Source of the DNA: Dehalococcoidia bacterium
GTDB taxonomy: Bacteria; Chloroflexota; Dehalococcoidia; Bin125
Direction: 5' to 3'
Assembly: GCA_022826965.1 (NCBI GenBank)
Contig: JAJDTU010000005.1
Span: 1-64,000, forward strand
DNA length: 64,000 nt
Shown: piece after piece, positions 42,768-52,646 of the stretch
How the letters are laid out: the number at the start of each line of letters is the position of its first letter
Position numbering within the stretch: position 1 is the first letter of the stretch
The notes under the pieces: generated by a model
The model's database searches: none
Told to the model about the DNA's origin: nothing
Seen by the model: only the letters and a program-made list of their open reading frames with translations
Position numbers and translations under genes: made by a program

Positions 42768-42795
42768 CCGCTCCCCCTGATCCCCTCCCCTCTGA

Positions 42796-42830
42796 CCCCC
42801 TCTCCCTCTGGGAGAGGGCTGGGGTGAGGG
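42796..42830. repeat. CCTCTCCC-TCT-GGGAGAGG repeat element, copy 1
   Basis: An 8-bp inverted repeat (cctctccc/gggagagg) followed by gctggggtgaggg. The same 35-base unit recurs at 43659-43693 with one difference (ggct versus gcct). Both copies lie in intergenic gaps, as expected of a dispersed palindromic repeat. Confidence 0.8.
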
Positions 42831-42922
42831 TTCCCCCCTCCGACAACCACAACACACCAACACCGAACACCCATTCGCTATAGTCAACCGAACACCTGTG
42901 CCATGTAGCAAGAAAGCCCACC

Positions 42923-43627
42923 ATGTCCATCCCGCCCAAACGACGACGCCGCGCCCTCAGCATCCACCTCCTCAGCCAGCGCGGATTCGACCAGCAGAAG
43001 ATCGCCCTCGCCCTCAACGTCTCCCGCGCCACCGTCCGCTCCGACCTCCAGCTGGTCGAAACCCACTGGAGCCAGCTCGCCGCCGCCGCGGCCGACGACC
43101 TCCTCCTCCAGTCGCTGCAACTGCTCCAGTCCCGGCTTGTCATGGCCCTCGGACACGACCCCGTCGACCACAACGCCGACCGTCTCACGCCGGTCGACTA
43201 CCTCCGCGCCCGCGACGCCCGCGAGACCCAGTTCAACAGCCTCTCCCGCGAAATCCGCCGCACCGTCCACGACGTCCACCGCCGAGCCGAACAGCGAGTC
43301 GACCAGCCCGAGCTGTTCGAGGATCTGGCCGTCGAACCACAGGAACCTGCAGAAACCATGCCGAAACTAACTAAAATTGACCACCACAACTCCACGATCT
43401 CCAGTCCAGAGCAGGAGATCGTCCCATCCGAGGCCTCAGAAGAAAAAACGCCCACCGAAACCCCCGAAACCCCCGAACCCGACGAAACCGACGCCCTGAT
43501 CCGAGAAGCCGTCCAGCGCTACCACCAACTCAAGGGCCGGCCGCAAGAGGAAATCCTCGATTCCATCCACCAACTCACCCACCCCAGCGAACAGGAACCC
43601 CCCATCTACACCGAAGCCGCCGGCTAA
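42923..43627 (+). CDS. Putative helix-turn-helix protein with disordered tail
   Basis: Protein of 234 residues. The N-terminal 50 residues (RRALSIHLLSQRGFDQQKIALALNVSRATVRSDLQLVETHW) form a convincing helix-turn-helix of the terminase-small-subunit/transposase or sigma-like type. Helical residues up to about 130 contain many Arg. Residues 140-195 are a Pro/Glu/Thr-rich disordered stretch encoded by DNA with noticeably more A. A short final helix follows. No phage genes are nearby, so I only call a DNA-binding protein. TATAGT at about 42878 may be its -10. The 16 bases at the gene end are repeated at 43697-43712. Confidence 0.65.
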   Translation: MSIPPKRRRRALSIHLLSQRGFDQQKIALALNVSRATVRSDLQLVETHWSQLAAAAADDLLLQSLQLLQSRLVMALGHDPVDHNADRLTPVDYLRARDARETQFNSLSREIRRTVHDVHRRAEQRVDQPELFEDLAVEPQEPAETMPKLTKIDHHNSTISSPEQEIVPSEASEEKTPTETPETPEPDETDALIREAVQRYHQLKGRPQEEILDSIHQLTHPSEQEPPIYTEAAG

Positions 43628-43712
43628 CCAATCCCCCTCCGCCTCCCTCCCCTTCCGGCCCCCTCTCCCTCTGGGAGAGGCCTGGGGTGAGGGTCCCCGA
43701 AGCCGCCGGCTA
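43611..43712. repeat. 16-bp direct repeats flanking a palindromic repeat element
   Basis: CCGAAGCCGCCGGCTA occurs at 43611-43626 and 43697-43712. The left copy contains the stop of the HTH gene; the right copy contains the stop of the convergent FmdB gene. The 70 bases between include the second CCTCTCCC element. This looks like a target duplication or a duplication of a once-shared CTAG stop. Confidence 0.75.
43659..43693. repeat. CCTCTCCC-TCT-GGGAGAGG repeat element, copy 2
   Basis: Second copy of the 35-base unit seen at 42796-42830, here bracketed by 16-bp direct repeats and lying between convergent genes. Confidence 0.8.
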
Positions 43713-44006
43713 GGTCATGTCCTGGACGCGTTTGCCCGAATCGACCAGCGGCGCGAATCGTGTCTTGCTCAGCGGATCATTGCGCGCCGCCTTGTCCCAG
43801 GCCGCGTCGACCATCTTCGCGTACTTGGGATGCATCTCACGCATCTTCGTCTTCTCATCCTTGATGAAGGCCGACCGCGCGATCAACCGCTCGACCTGCC
43901 CCCCGGATTCGCACTCGTCGCAGTCCGGAGCCGGTGCGTCGATCTTGCGCGCGAAGTGCTCCCACTCCTTGCCGCAGGCTCGACAGGCATATTCATAGAT
44001 CGGCAT
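43710..44006 (-). CDS. FmdB family zinc-ribbon protein
   Basis: Protein of 98 residues. The start MPIYEYACRACGKEWEHFARK and the following CDECESGG give the C-x2-C...C-x2-C zinc ribbon of the FmdB/CxxC_CXXC_SSSS group. The C-terminal half (KDEKTKMREMHPKYAKMVDAAWDKAARND) is helical and basic. The ATG at 44006 is preceded by GGGAG; an upstream open frame is not coding. Members are often small regulatory or nucleic-acid-binding proteins of unknown role. It diverges from the HtpX-like protease gene by 128 bases. Confidence 0.85.
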   Translation of the reverse strand: MPIYEYACRACGKEWEHFARKIDAPAPDCDECESGGQVERLIARSAFIKDEKTKMREMHPKYAKMVDAAWDKAARNDPLSKTRFAPLVDSGKRVQDMT

Positions 44007-44134
44007 GGCAGGCTCCCAACAACGGCAAGGCAACAGCGGCGGTCGGTTCGATCGGTCTCTCACGATGGTACGATCTCGACGTAACAGCCGCATCCAATCG
44101 GCAACCTTGATGGTGTTTTGGGGGGAGTCGGATC

Positions 44135-45124
44135 GTGTACGGATTACGCACGATGTTCCTCGTGGTCCTGATGGCCGGCCTGATGATGGTCGTCGGACTG
44201 GCTGTGGCTGGCGAGATCGGGCTGATCGTCATGGCCGTCATCGCCCTGGGCATCAACCTCTACAGCTACTACAACTCCCACTCGATGGTGCCCAAGATGA
44301 TGGGTGGCCAACTGGTCACCGCCGCCGAGGCCCCCGACCTCTTCCGCATCGTCGAGCGCGCCGCCTGCCAGGCCAAGATGCCGTTCAAGGAAGAATTGCT
44401 CTCGCAGTTCACCCTCGAACATCTAGAAGCCCGCTGTACCGGACACTGCCGCTCCGGCGACTGCCCCCGCCACATCCCGTCGGTCTACGTGATCGACACA
44501 CCGATCCCCAACGCCTTCGCCACCGGCCGGCACCCAAAGCACTCGGCCGTCGCTGCGACCACCGGCGTGATGGGACTCCTCACCCAGCGAGAACTCGCAG
44601 GCGTCATGGCCCACGAACTGGCTCACGTGACCAACCGCGACACCCTCTGGTCGACCATCGTCGCCTCGATGGCGATGGTTATCTCATTCATCGCGATGAT
44701 CGCTCAGTTTGCGCTGTTCATGGGCTTCATGTTTGGAGGCATGGGCAGTCGAGACGGTGGGGGCGGCGGCGCCGGTCACCTCGCGGGGGCACTGATCGTG
44801 GCGATCATCGCGCCGATCATTGCTGGAATGATCCAGATGGCCGTCAGCCGTCAACGAGAGCTCAAGGCGGACGACACCGGCGCCCGCCGCTGCGGCGACC
44901 CAGAAGCCCTCGCCTATGCCCTGGTCAAACTCGAGCAGGGCGTCAGGACGCCCGAATCGCGTTACGCCGCCGAGGAGATGAAGACCGCCGAGGCCGCCAA
45001 CCACATGTTCATCGTCAATCCCCTCGCAGGCGGAGCCGGCAAGTTCTTCTCAACCCACCCGCCCACGGAACAACGCGTCGAGCGACTCCGCAAGATCGGA
45101 GAAGAAATCGGCCGCCCCTTCTAG
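44135..45124 (+). CDS. htpX: HtpX-like M48 membrane metalloprotease with a Cys-rich insertion
   Basis: Membrane zinc protease of 329 residues, GTG start behind GGGGGGAG. Two N-terminal helices (7-25, 27-45) are followed by the M48 core with the zinc motif His160-Glu-Leu-Ala-His164 in VMAHELAHVTNRD, two further helices (about 175-205 and 220-245) and the third ligand in RELKADDTGA. It would degrade misfolded membrane proteins, facing the cytoplasm. Between AACQAKMP and SVYVID there is an insertion of about 28 residues with Cys101, His104, Cys105, Cys110 and His113 that ordinary HtpX lacks; it could bind a second metal. Confidence 0.9.
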   Translation: MYGLRTMFLVVLMAGLMMVVGLAVAGEIGLIVMAVIALGINLYSYYNSHSMVPKMMGGQLVTAAEAPDLFRIVERAACQAKMPFKEELLSQFTLEHLEARCTGHCRSGDCPRHIPSVYVIDTPIPNAFATGRHPKHSAVAATTGVMGLLTQRELAGVMAHELAHVTNRDTLWSTIVASMAMVISFIAMIAQFALFMGFMFGGMGSRDGGGGGAGHLAGALIVAIIAPIIAGMIQMAVSRQRELKADDTGARRCGDPEALAYALVKLEQGVRTPESRYAAEEMKTAEAANHMFIVNPLAGGAGKFFSTHPPTEQRVERLRKIGEEIGRPF

Positions 45125-45136
45125 TCGTCTAGTCGG
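45121..45136. repeat. 8-bp tandem duplication CTAGTCG(T/G) separating convergent stops
   Basis: Copies 45121-45128 and 45129-45136. The first holds the stop of the protease gene (TAG 45122-45124), the second the stop of the channel gene on the other strand (45129-45131). Confidence 0.7.
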
Positions 45137-45890
45137 TCACCCGGTCCCGCCGGCCGATCTCCTCTCGCAGCGCCTTCAACTCTTCCTGCACGGTCTTCAG
45201 CTCTTCGAGGATCTGTTCCTGCTCGACGTCCTGGCCCTGTTCGACGAACCACGCGGCGATCGTGGCGGTGACCATACCCAGGAGGGCGAAGCCCAGCAGC
45301 GTCACAATCGCGCCCACGATCCGGCCGAGCACCGTCGTCGCCTCGCGCACGCCGTCCCCGGTCGCCATCGTGTGCAGCGTCCACCACAACGCCGTATCCC
45401 AACTTTGGACCTCGCCGCCCTGTCCGTGCTCTGCGCCCCAGATCGCAGCGGTCGCACCGAACATGACCGCCACCGCCAGCACCACCGTGCCTCGCACCCC
45501 GCGACGGTCGAGCAGTGACCAGATCCGGGCCACGAAGACCACGGCGCGCAGCAGCCGCAGCGGTCGCAGGAACGGCACGGCGACAATCAGGACGTCAATC
45601 CAGTTGCGCCGCAGGAAGAGCTTGCGGTTCTCAGCCAGCCACAGGCGCGCAACCAGATCGAAGGCAAAGACCGCCCAGATGCCCCACTCGGCGTACGTGA
45701 ACGTGCGCTCGACATGCGCTTCCAGGTGCGTGAGCAAGGGCAGCACAATCAGCGGCAGCATCGCGGCCGCCAGGATCAGCAGCGGGATGTTGGTCCGCTG
45801 TTCCCATCGTTCGAGCAGCCGGTCGGAGCGGCCGGCCTTGAACTCTGTGAACGTCGAGGCCAGCGTGTCGGTTCGGATCAGCGATGCCAT
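45129..45890 (-). CDS. Six-helix voltage-gated-type ion channel with non-canonical filter
   Basis: Membrane protein of 253 residues. Helices at about 34-54, 67-84, 98-107, an Arg-rich S4-like segment (RPLRLLRAVVFVARIWSLLDRR, about 109-130), 135-152 and 187-214 fit the S1-S6 plan of Kv-like channels. A pore loop (SWDTALWWTLHTMATGDG) precedes S6. The usual filter TVGYG is absent; TMATGDG (174-180) occupies its place, so ion selectivity is uncertain. A C-terminal coiled coil (about 218-246, EQEQILEELKTVQEELKALREE) would drive tetramer assembly. The gene converges on the HtpX-like gene. Confidence 0.85.
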   Translation of the reverse strand: MASLIRTDTLASTFTEFKAGRSDRLLERWEQRTNIPLLILAAAMLPLIVLPLLTHLEAHVERTFTYAEWGIWAVFAFDLVARLWLAENRKLFLRRNWIDVLIVAVPFLRPLRLLRAVVFVARIWSLLDRRGVRGTVVLAVAVMFGATAAIWGAEHGQGGEVQSWDTALWWTLHTMATGDGVREATTVLGRIVGAIVTLLGFALLGMVTATIAAWFVEQGQDVEQEQILEELKTVQEELKALREEIGRRDRVTD

Positions 45891-45908
45891 GGCAGAAGCT
45901 CTGAACCT

Positions 45909-47843
<1,935 letters not shown>

Positions 47844-47889
47844 GTGGGGACTCCAAGTCAGGGTTTGGACTGAGTTGCACAGGTGAGCA

Positions 47890-47911
47890 GATACCGTATG
47901 CGGAGGGTATC
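47890..47911. promoter_or_regulatory. Inverted repeat GATACC-N10-GGTATC in a divergent intergenic region
   Basis: It lies between the acyl-CoA synthetase start (47843) and the carboxyltransferase start (47931), a suitable place for an operator acting on both. Confidence 0.3.
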
Positions 47912-47930
47912 AGCGGAGTGGGGAAGTCCA

Positions 47931-49454
47931 ATGGACGAAGACATCATCCAGGAAGTGATCGACGCGCGCGCACGGGCGATGGATGACGCCCGCCCCGAAG
48001 CGGTCGCGAGAGTGCACGCGAAGGACAAGTTCACCGCGCGCGAGCGAATTGCGATGGTGCTGGACGAAGACAGCTTCGTTGAGTACGGCGTGCTCGCGAT
48101 CCCCGCGAACAAGTCGATCAGCGGGCCGGCGGACGGCCTGGTGCAGGGGTTCGGCACGGTCGACGGGCATCCGGTTGGCATCGCCTCATACGACTACACG
48201 GTCCAGGGCGGCACGCAGACGGCGCTGAATCACGGCAAGTTCGATCGGCTGCTCGAGCTGGTCCACGATCGCCGTTGGCCGTTGATCACGTTCGCCGACG
48301 GCGGAGGCGCGCGAGCGCACGATCTCGCCGGATCCCAACGCGGCCTGACCGGTCGCTGGGGCACCTTCGACGGCATGGCGGTGCTCTCCGGTTGGGTTCC
48401 GACGGTGTCGGTCGTGTCGGGTCGATCGTTCGCTGGAAACGCCTCGATTGCCGGACTGTCCGACTTCATCGTGGCAACGCGAGATTCGGCGATCGGGATG
48501 GGCGGTCCGCCGCTGGTCGAAGGGGCAATGGGCTTGAAGCTGACGCCCGATGAAATCGGACCGGCGGAAATGCATGACCGGGTGGGCGGAATCGACCGGA
48601 TGGTCGAGAGCGAGGCGGAAGCGATCGACGCGGCCGGACGATATCTGCGCTACTTCCTCTACGACCTGCCAGACGGTGAGCCCGACCCGTGGGCTGAACG
48701 AATCCGCGGGATCGTCCCGTCGAACCGACGTCGGGCATATGACATGCGCAGAGTGATCCGCGCGATCATGGATCGCGACACCGTGTTCGAGTTGCGTCCG
48801 ACCTGGGCGCCGCAGTTGATCACGGCGCTGGCGCGCTTGGGCGGTCGGTCGGTTGGGATCATCGCGAATCAGCCGCTGTCGGTGATCGCCGGAGCAATCG
48901 ATTCCAACGCCTCAGACAAGATCGCCCGATTCATCCAACTCTGCGATGCGCACGAGATTGCGATGGTCTCGCTGGTCGACAATCCGGGCTATATGGTCGG
49001 GCGGCCGGCGGAGGAAGCCGGGATCGCGCGGCATCATGCGCGCCCGATCATCGCGCACCAGAATCGGACGGTGCCGCTCTACACGGTGCAGCTGCGCAAG
49101 GCGTACGGCCTCGGTCCGGCGGCGATGGGCAACTCGTACGCGCCGCGCGACATTCGCCTGGCCTGGCCGACGGCTGAGTCGGGCGGCATGGGGCTGGAAG
49201 GGGCGTCCCTGCTGGTCAATCGCGATGAGATCCGGGAGGTCGAGCAGCGGGATCCGGCAGAGGCGAAACGGATTCGCGATGAGTGGGCGACCGAGATGCG
49301 CGAGCGAAACTCGGCGATCAACGCGGGCCGCCGCTACGAATTCGACGACATAATCCCGCCCGACGAGACTCGAGACGTGCTGATCTCCATGCTGAAGATG
49401 ACGCCGCGGGCGCCGTTGTCGGCGGTCAAGAAGCATCCGGTGGATGCGTGGTAG
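47931..49454 (+). CDS. Acyl-CoA carboxylase carboxyltransferase (beta) subunit-like protein
   Basis: Carboxyltransferase of 507 residues of the propionyl/methylmalonyl/methylcrotonyl-CoA carboxylase fold (two crotonase-like halves). N-half: HAKDKFTARERIAMVLDEDSFVEYG and FADGGGARAHDLAGSQ; C-half: MVSLVDNPGYMVGRPAEEAGIARHHARPI and YAPRDIRLAWPTAESGGMGLEGA. GGGGAAG precedes the ATG at 47931. No biotin carboxylase or biotin-carrier gene is adjacent, so it may use a shared biotin component or act as a decarboxylase unit. It diverges from the acyl-CoA synthetase gene, fitting activation followed by carboxylation. Confidence 0.9.
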   Translation: MDEDIIQEVIDARARAMDDARPEAVARVHAKDKFTARERIAMVLDEDSFVEYGVLAIPANKSISGPADGLVQGFGTVDGHPVGIASYDYTVQGGTQTALNHGKFDRLLELVHDRRWPLITFADGGGARAHDLAGSQRGLTGRWGTFDGMAVLSGWVPTVSVVSGRSFAGNASIAGLSDFIVATRDSAIGMGGPPLVEGAMGLKLTPDEIGPAEMHDRVGGIDRMVESEAEAIDAAGRYLRYFLYDLPDGEPDPWAERIRGIVPSNRRRAYDMRRVIRAIMDRDTVFELRPTWAPQLITALARLGGRSVGIIANQPLSVIAGAIDSNASDKIARFIQLCDAHEIAMVSLVDNPGYMVGRPAEEAGIARHHARPIIAHQNRTVPLYTVQLRKAYGLGPAAMGNSYAPRDIRLAWPTAESGGMGLEGASLLVNRDEIREVEQRDPAEAKRIRDEWATEMRERNSAINAGRRYEFDDIIPPDETRDVLISMLKMTPRAPLSAVKKHPVDAW

Positions 49455-49469
49455 TGGTCAGCGCCGGAC

Positions 49470-50390
49470 TTATCCGCCGTCGAGATGGATCGGTGGGATC
49501 TCGATTCCGGCGGCTGCCTCGACGACGTCCTGGGCGGAGTAGTGATGCAGCTCTCCGAATCCCGCGGCCAGCATCGCCAGATACGTCTGATGGGTCGCAT
49601 TGGCGACCGGCATCGGGACTTGATGCTCTCGTGCCAGTTCCAGCGCGAGGGCGATGTCCTTCTCGGCGATGAACCCCTCTGACGTGGGGTTCTCCCATTG
49701 CTTGGCCAGCAAGTCATCGACCGTGAACATGTAGGGCCGCGCGGTGCCGAGCCGCAGCTTCTCGACCAGGTCGCGCATGTCGAGACCTGCCTTGGCTCCC
49801 AGCACCAAGGCCTCATGCACAATCATGTGGCCGCTCAGCACGATCACGTTGTTGACCAGCTTGTAGAGGCAGCCCATTCCCGCCTCGCCGAGGTGGAACA
49901 CGTTCGTGCCGATGTGTTCGAGCAGCGGACGAACGCGCTCGAACGCCTCGGTTTCGCCGCTGCCGTAAACGGTCAGGGTGCCTTCGCCAGCGCGCACGAC
50001 GCCGCCCGTGACGGGCGCATCGATGTGGACGATGCCGGCATCGGTTTCGAGTTGGACGATTCGTTGCACGCCCCGGAGTGAATTGGTGCTGAGGTCTACG
50101 TGGACGTCTCCGGGCGAGGCGCCGGCGAGGATGCCTTCCGAACCCGCGGTGGCCGCCTCGATCTGAGGCGGACCGGGCAGCGAACTGAAGACGACCGAGC
50201 AACGCGAGGCCACCTCGGCAGCGCTCGCGGCCGGTTCGGCCCCGAGTTCGAGCAGGTTCTCCATCACCTCCGGTCGCAGATCGAAGACGACGAGCTGACG
50301 CCCGCCACGAATCAGTTGACGCGCCATCGGATTGCCGATGTTGCCGGTGCCGATGAAGCCAACGAGCTGATCGCGGGAGGAGTCTGTCAT
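49470..50390 (-). CDS. 3-hydroxyisobutyrate dehydrogenase-family protein (copy 1)
   Basis: NAD(P)-dependent beta-hydroxyacid dehydrogenase of 306 residues. The Rossmann start is VGFIGTGNIGNPMARQLI, the substrate loop DAPVTGGVVRAGEGTLTVYGSG, and the catalytic Lys lies in GCLYKLVNNVI. The C-terminal all-helical domain is complete. It oxidises a 3-hydroxy acid such as 3-hydroxyisobutyrate, tartronate semialdehyde precursors or related compounds. A close paralogue is encoded 28 bases upstream on the same strand, a recent tandem duplication. Confidence 0.92.
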   Translation of the reverse strand: MTDSSRDQLVGFIGTGNIGNPMARQLIRGGRQLVVFDLRPEVMENLLELGAEPAASAAEVASRCSVVFSSLPGPPQIEAATAGSEGILAGASPGDVHVDLSTNSLRGVQRIVQLETDAGIVHIDAPVTGGVVRAGEGTLTVYGSGETEAFERVRPLLEHIGTNVFHLGEAGMGCLYKLVNNVIVLSGHMIVHEALVLGAKAGLDMRDLVEKLRLGTARPYMFTVDDLLAKQWENPTSEGFIAEKDIALALELAREHQVPMPVANATHQTYLAMLAAGFGELHHYSAQDVVEAAAGIEIPPIHLDGG

Positions 50391-50418
50391 TCAGCGCGCC
50401 ACTTTCTCAAGGTTGGCG

Positions 50419-51351
50419 CTAGAGCGAAGCTCTGCCGCCTTCAATCTGGATGGTAGGGATTTCGGTCCCGGCCGCCGCCTCGATCGCCTGCAGGGTGGCG
50501 AGGAATGACTGCTCGCCAAGTCCGGCGCTCAGCGCCCGGAGATAGGTCTGGTGCGCGGCATTGGCGACGGGCATCGGCACCTGGTTGGCCCGAGCCGCCT
50601 CGATCGCCAGGGAGACGTCCTTCTCGGCGAGACGAAGCGTGAATGACGGGTTGTCGAACCGCTTGCCCAGCAGGTAGGGAGCGAGGCCCATGTACGGCCT
50701 CGCAGTGCCGAGGCGCAGCTTCTCGACCAGGTCTTCAGGATCCAGACCAGCTTTGACGCCGAGGACGAGCGCTTCTTGCACGATCTGATTGCCGCAGAGG
50801 ATGATCACGTTGTTGAGCAGCTTGAACAGGCAGCCGGCACCGGCTTCTCCGAGGTGAAAGATGTTGGAGCCGATGTGTTGGAGCAGCGGGCGGACACGCT
50901 CGAACGCATCGGCGTCGCCGCTGCCGAGGACGGTCAGCGTGCCGGCCTCGGCGCCGGGGACTCCACCGGTGACGGGGGCGTCGATGTAACTCACCCCGAC
51001 ATCGGACTCGAGTTGGGCCAACCGGCGGACGGTCGTGATCGAATTGCTGCTCAGGTCGACGTGAATGTCACCACTGGAAGCGCCGGCCAGGATGCCGTCG
51101 GCGCTTGTGATCGCCGCTTCGATCTCGGGCGGACCGGGCAATGAGCTGAAGACAATCGAGCAACGGGAGGCCACCTCAGCGCAGCTCTCGGCAGAGTCAG
51201 CGCCTAGCTCCAGCAGGCCTTCCATGACCTCCGGGCGAAGGTCGTAAACCACGAGCTGATGACCCGCCTCGATCAGATTGCGGGCCATCGGGTTGCCGAT
51301 GTTGCCGGTGCCGATGAAGCCGATGAGTTGGTCGCGCGACGATTCGGGCAT
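50419..51351 (-). CDS. 3-hydroxyisobutyrate dehydrogenase-family protein (copy 2)
   Basis: Paralogue (310 residues) of the next gene, with GFIGTGNIGNPMARNLI, DAPVTGGVPGAEAGTLTVLGSG and GCLFKLLNNVI. The two proteins align over their whole length with few gaps; most differences lie in the substrate-proximal C-terminal domain (GLAPYLLGKRFDNPSF here, FTVDDLLAKQWENPTS there), hinting at different substrates. AAGGAG precedes the ATG at 51351; an upstream in-frame extension belongs to a false frame inside the glycosylase gene. The gap to the glycosylase stop is 11 bases. Confidence 0.92.
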   Translation of the reverse strand: MPESSRDQLIGFIGTGNIGNPMARNLIEAGHQLVVYDLRPEVMEGLLELGADSAESCAEVASRCSIVFSSLPGPPEIEAAITSADGILAGASSGDIHVDLSSNSITTVRRLAQLESDVGVSYIDAPVTGGVPGAEAGTLTVLGSGDADAFERVRPLLQHIGSNIFHLGEAGAGCLFKLLNNVIILCGNQIVQEALVLGVKAGLDPEDLVEKLRLGTARPYMGLAPYLLGKRFDNPSFTLRLAEKDVSLAIEAARANQVPMPVANAAHQTYLRALSAGLGEQSFLATLQAIEAAAGTEIPTIQIEGGRASL

Positions 51352-51362
51352 GTCCGAGCTCC

Positions 51363-52010
51363 TTAGAGGGACTGGTCCGGGGTGAACGTGTCGGCGGCGC
51401 GCCACATGTACCAGCTGCCGACGGAGCGATAGGGAGCCCACTTCGCGCCGATATCGACGGCTTCCTTCGGCGTGGGCGTATCGGCGAGACCGTAGGCGAG
51501 CTGCATCCCCTTGCGCACGCCAAGATCGCCCACCGGCAGGATGTCGGGGCGGCCAAGGTGGAACATCAGGTGCATGTGGGCGGTCCACTCGCCGACCCCC
51601 TTGACCGCAGTCAGAGCCTCGATGACGTCATCGTCGGACATGCGGTTCAGTCGCGTGAGCTTGAGCCGACCGTCGGAGGTGTGCAGCGCGAGGTCGCGGA
51701 AGTAGGACATCTTCTGGCGAGAGATGCCGCAGGCGCGGAAGTCCTCGTCGGACGTGGCCAGGATCTGCTCCGGTGTCGGCGTAGCTTCCTCGTCGCCGTA
51801 GAACCCGTACCACTTGCGCTGGATCGCCGATGCCGCCGCGCCGGCGAGCTGCTGGAAGAGGATGGACCGGACGAGGGCCGACCAGGGGTCGTTGGAGGGT
51901 CGGTGCGGGTACACGCCGTGCTCGTCGATCAGGCGTGCAAGCGTGGGGTCGACCTCGCGAAGATGCGCATTCGCCCGGCGGATCGAGAACTTGCGTCGGA
52001 TGGGAGGCAT
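51363..52010 (-). CDS. DNA-3-methyladenine glycosylase (AlkA-like, HhH-GPD)
   Basis: Base-excision repair glycosylase of 215 residues. The helix-hairpin-helix LTAVKGVGEWTAHMHLMFHLGRPDILPVGDLGVRKG spans about 133-167, with the catalytic Asp162. The N-terminal helices (DPWSALVRSILFQQLAGAAASAIQRKW) match the AlkA core; the extra N-terminal beta domain of E. coli AlkA is absent and there are no Fe-S cysteines. It removes alkylated purines. The placement inside a metabolic gene run is unusual but its stop and start are closely spaced with neighbours. Confidence 0.92.
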   Translation of the reverse strand: MPPIRRKFSIRRANAHLREVDPTLARLIDEHGVYPHRPSNDPWSALVRSILFQQLAGAAASAIQRKWYGFYGDEEATPTPEQILATSDEDFRACGISRQKMSYFRDLALHTSDGRLKLTRLNRMSDDDVIEALTAVKGVGEWTAHMHLMFHLGRPDILPVGDLGVRKGMQLAYGLADTPTPKEAVDIGAKWAPYRSVGSWYMWRAADTFTPDQSL

Positions 52011-52019
52011 GGTCGGCGG

Positions 52020-52646
52020 TCAGTCGTTCCAGCCGTTCCAATGCAGGAACTCGTCCAATGGTTTGCGTGTGACGGGGCCGAAGTTGGCGTTGGGATGACC
52101 CATCGGAATCATCGCAACCGGAGTCGCGTTCTCCGGGATGTTGAGCTCGGCTCGGAGTTGGTCCATGATCCCGTCCTGCGGAGTCGTGAGGACGGTCCCC
52201 AGGCCCTCGGCGCGGGCGGCGAGCATCATGTTCTGGATGCTGGGGTAGATGCTGCTGCCGGCCAACAGTCCTTCGGGCGCCGGCGACTGCACGCGGACCA
52301 GGCAAGGAATGATCCAGACCGGCGCGGCAGCGAAGTTGTCGAACAGATTGAACGCGCCGCGCATCATTCGACGCGTGGTCGCATCTTCAATGTCGTCGGG
52401 ATTGGGCATGTCGCCGCTGAAACGTGAGCTGAACATCTCGCGAATCGCGGCAGCCAGTCGCTCGCGGATGCCGTCGTCGGTGACCACCAGGAACCCCCAG
52501 GGTTGCGAGTTGCTGCCGCTGGGCGCCCAGCACCCGGCCTGGATGATTCGCTCAATTGTCTCGCGTTCGACCGGCTCGTCGGTCCAGCGGCGGATCGCCC
52601 GTTGCGTCTGCATGACCTCGTAGATGTCGGTCGTCTGGTTGCTCAT
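52020..52646 (-). CDS. Nitroreductase family flavoprotein
   Basis: FMN oxidoreductase of 208 residues. The start MQTQRAIRRWTDEPVERETIERIIQAGCWAPSGSNSQPWGFLVV has the FMN motif and the GSNSQPW substrate loop. AARAEGLGTVLTTPQDG and AMIPMGHPNANFGPVTRKPLDEF complete the fold. It belongs to a different branch from the nitroreductase at 7424-8089. Its start overlaps the stop of the acyl-CoA ligase-like gene upstream by four bases, so the two are translationally coupled and may act together. Confidence 0.92.
   Translation of the reverse strand: MSNQTTDIYEVMQTQRAIRRWTDEPVERETIERIIQAGCWAPSGSNSQPWGFLVVTDDGIRERLAAAIREMFSSRFSGDMPNPDDIEDATTRRMMRGAFNLFDNFAAAPVWIIPCLVRVQSPAPEGLLAGSSIYPSIQNMMLAARAEGLGTVLTTPQDGIMDQLRAELNIPENATPVAMIPMGHPNANFGPVTRKPLDEFLHWNGWND

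Noticed and set aside
42923-43627. Phage terminase small subunit
   Set aside because: The helix-turn-helix is similar in style, but there is no large terminase, portal or other phage gene nearby, and the tail is a disordered linker.
42796-43693. Possible CRISPR array
   Set aside because: Only two copies of a 35-base palindromic unit about 860 bases apart with a gene between them; no regular spacers and no cas genes.
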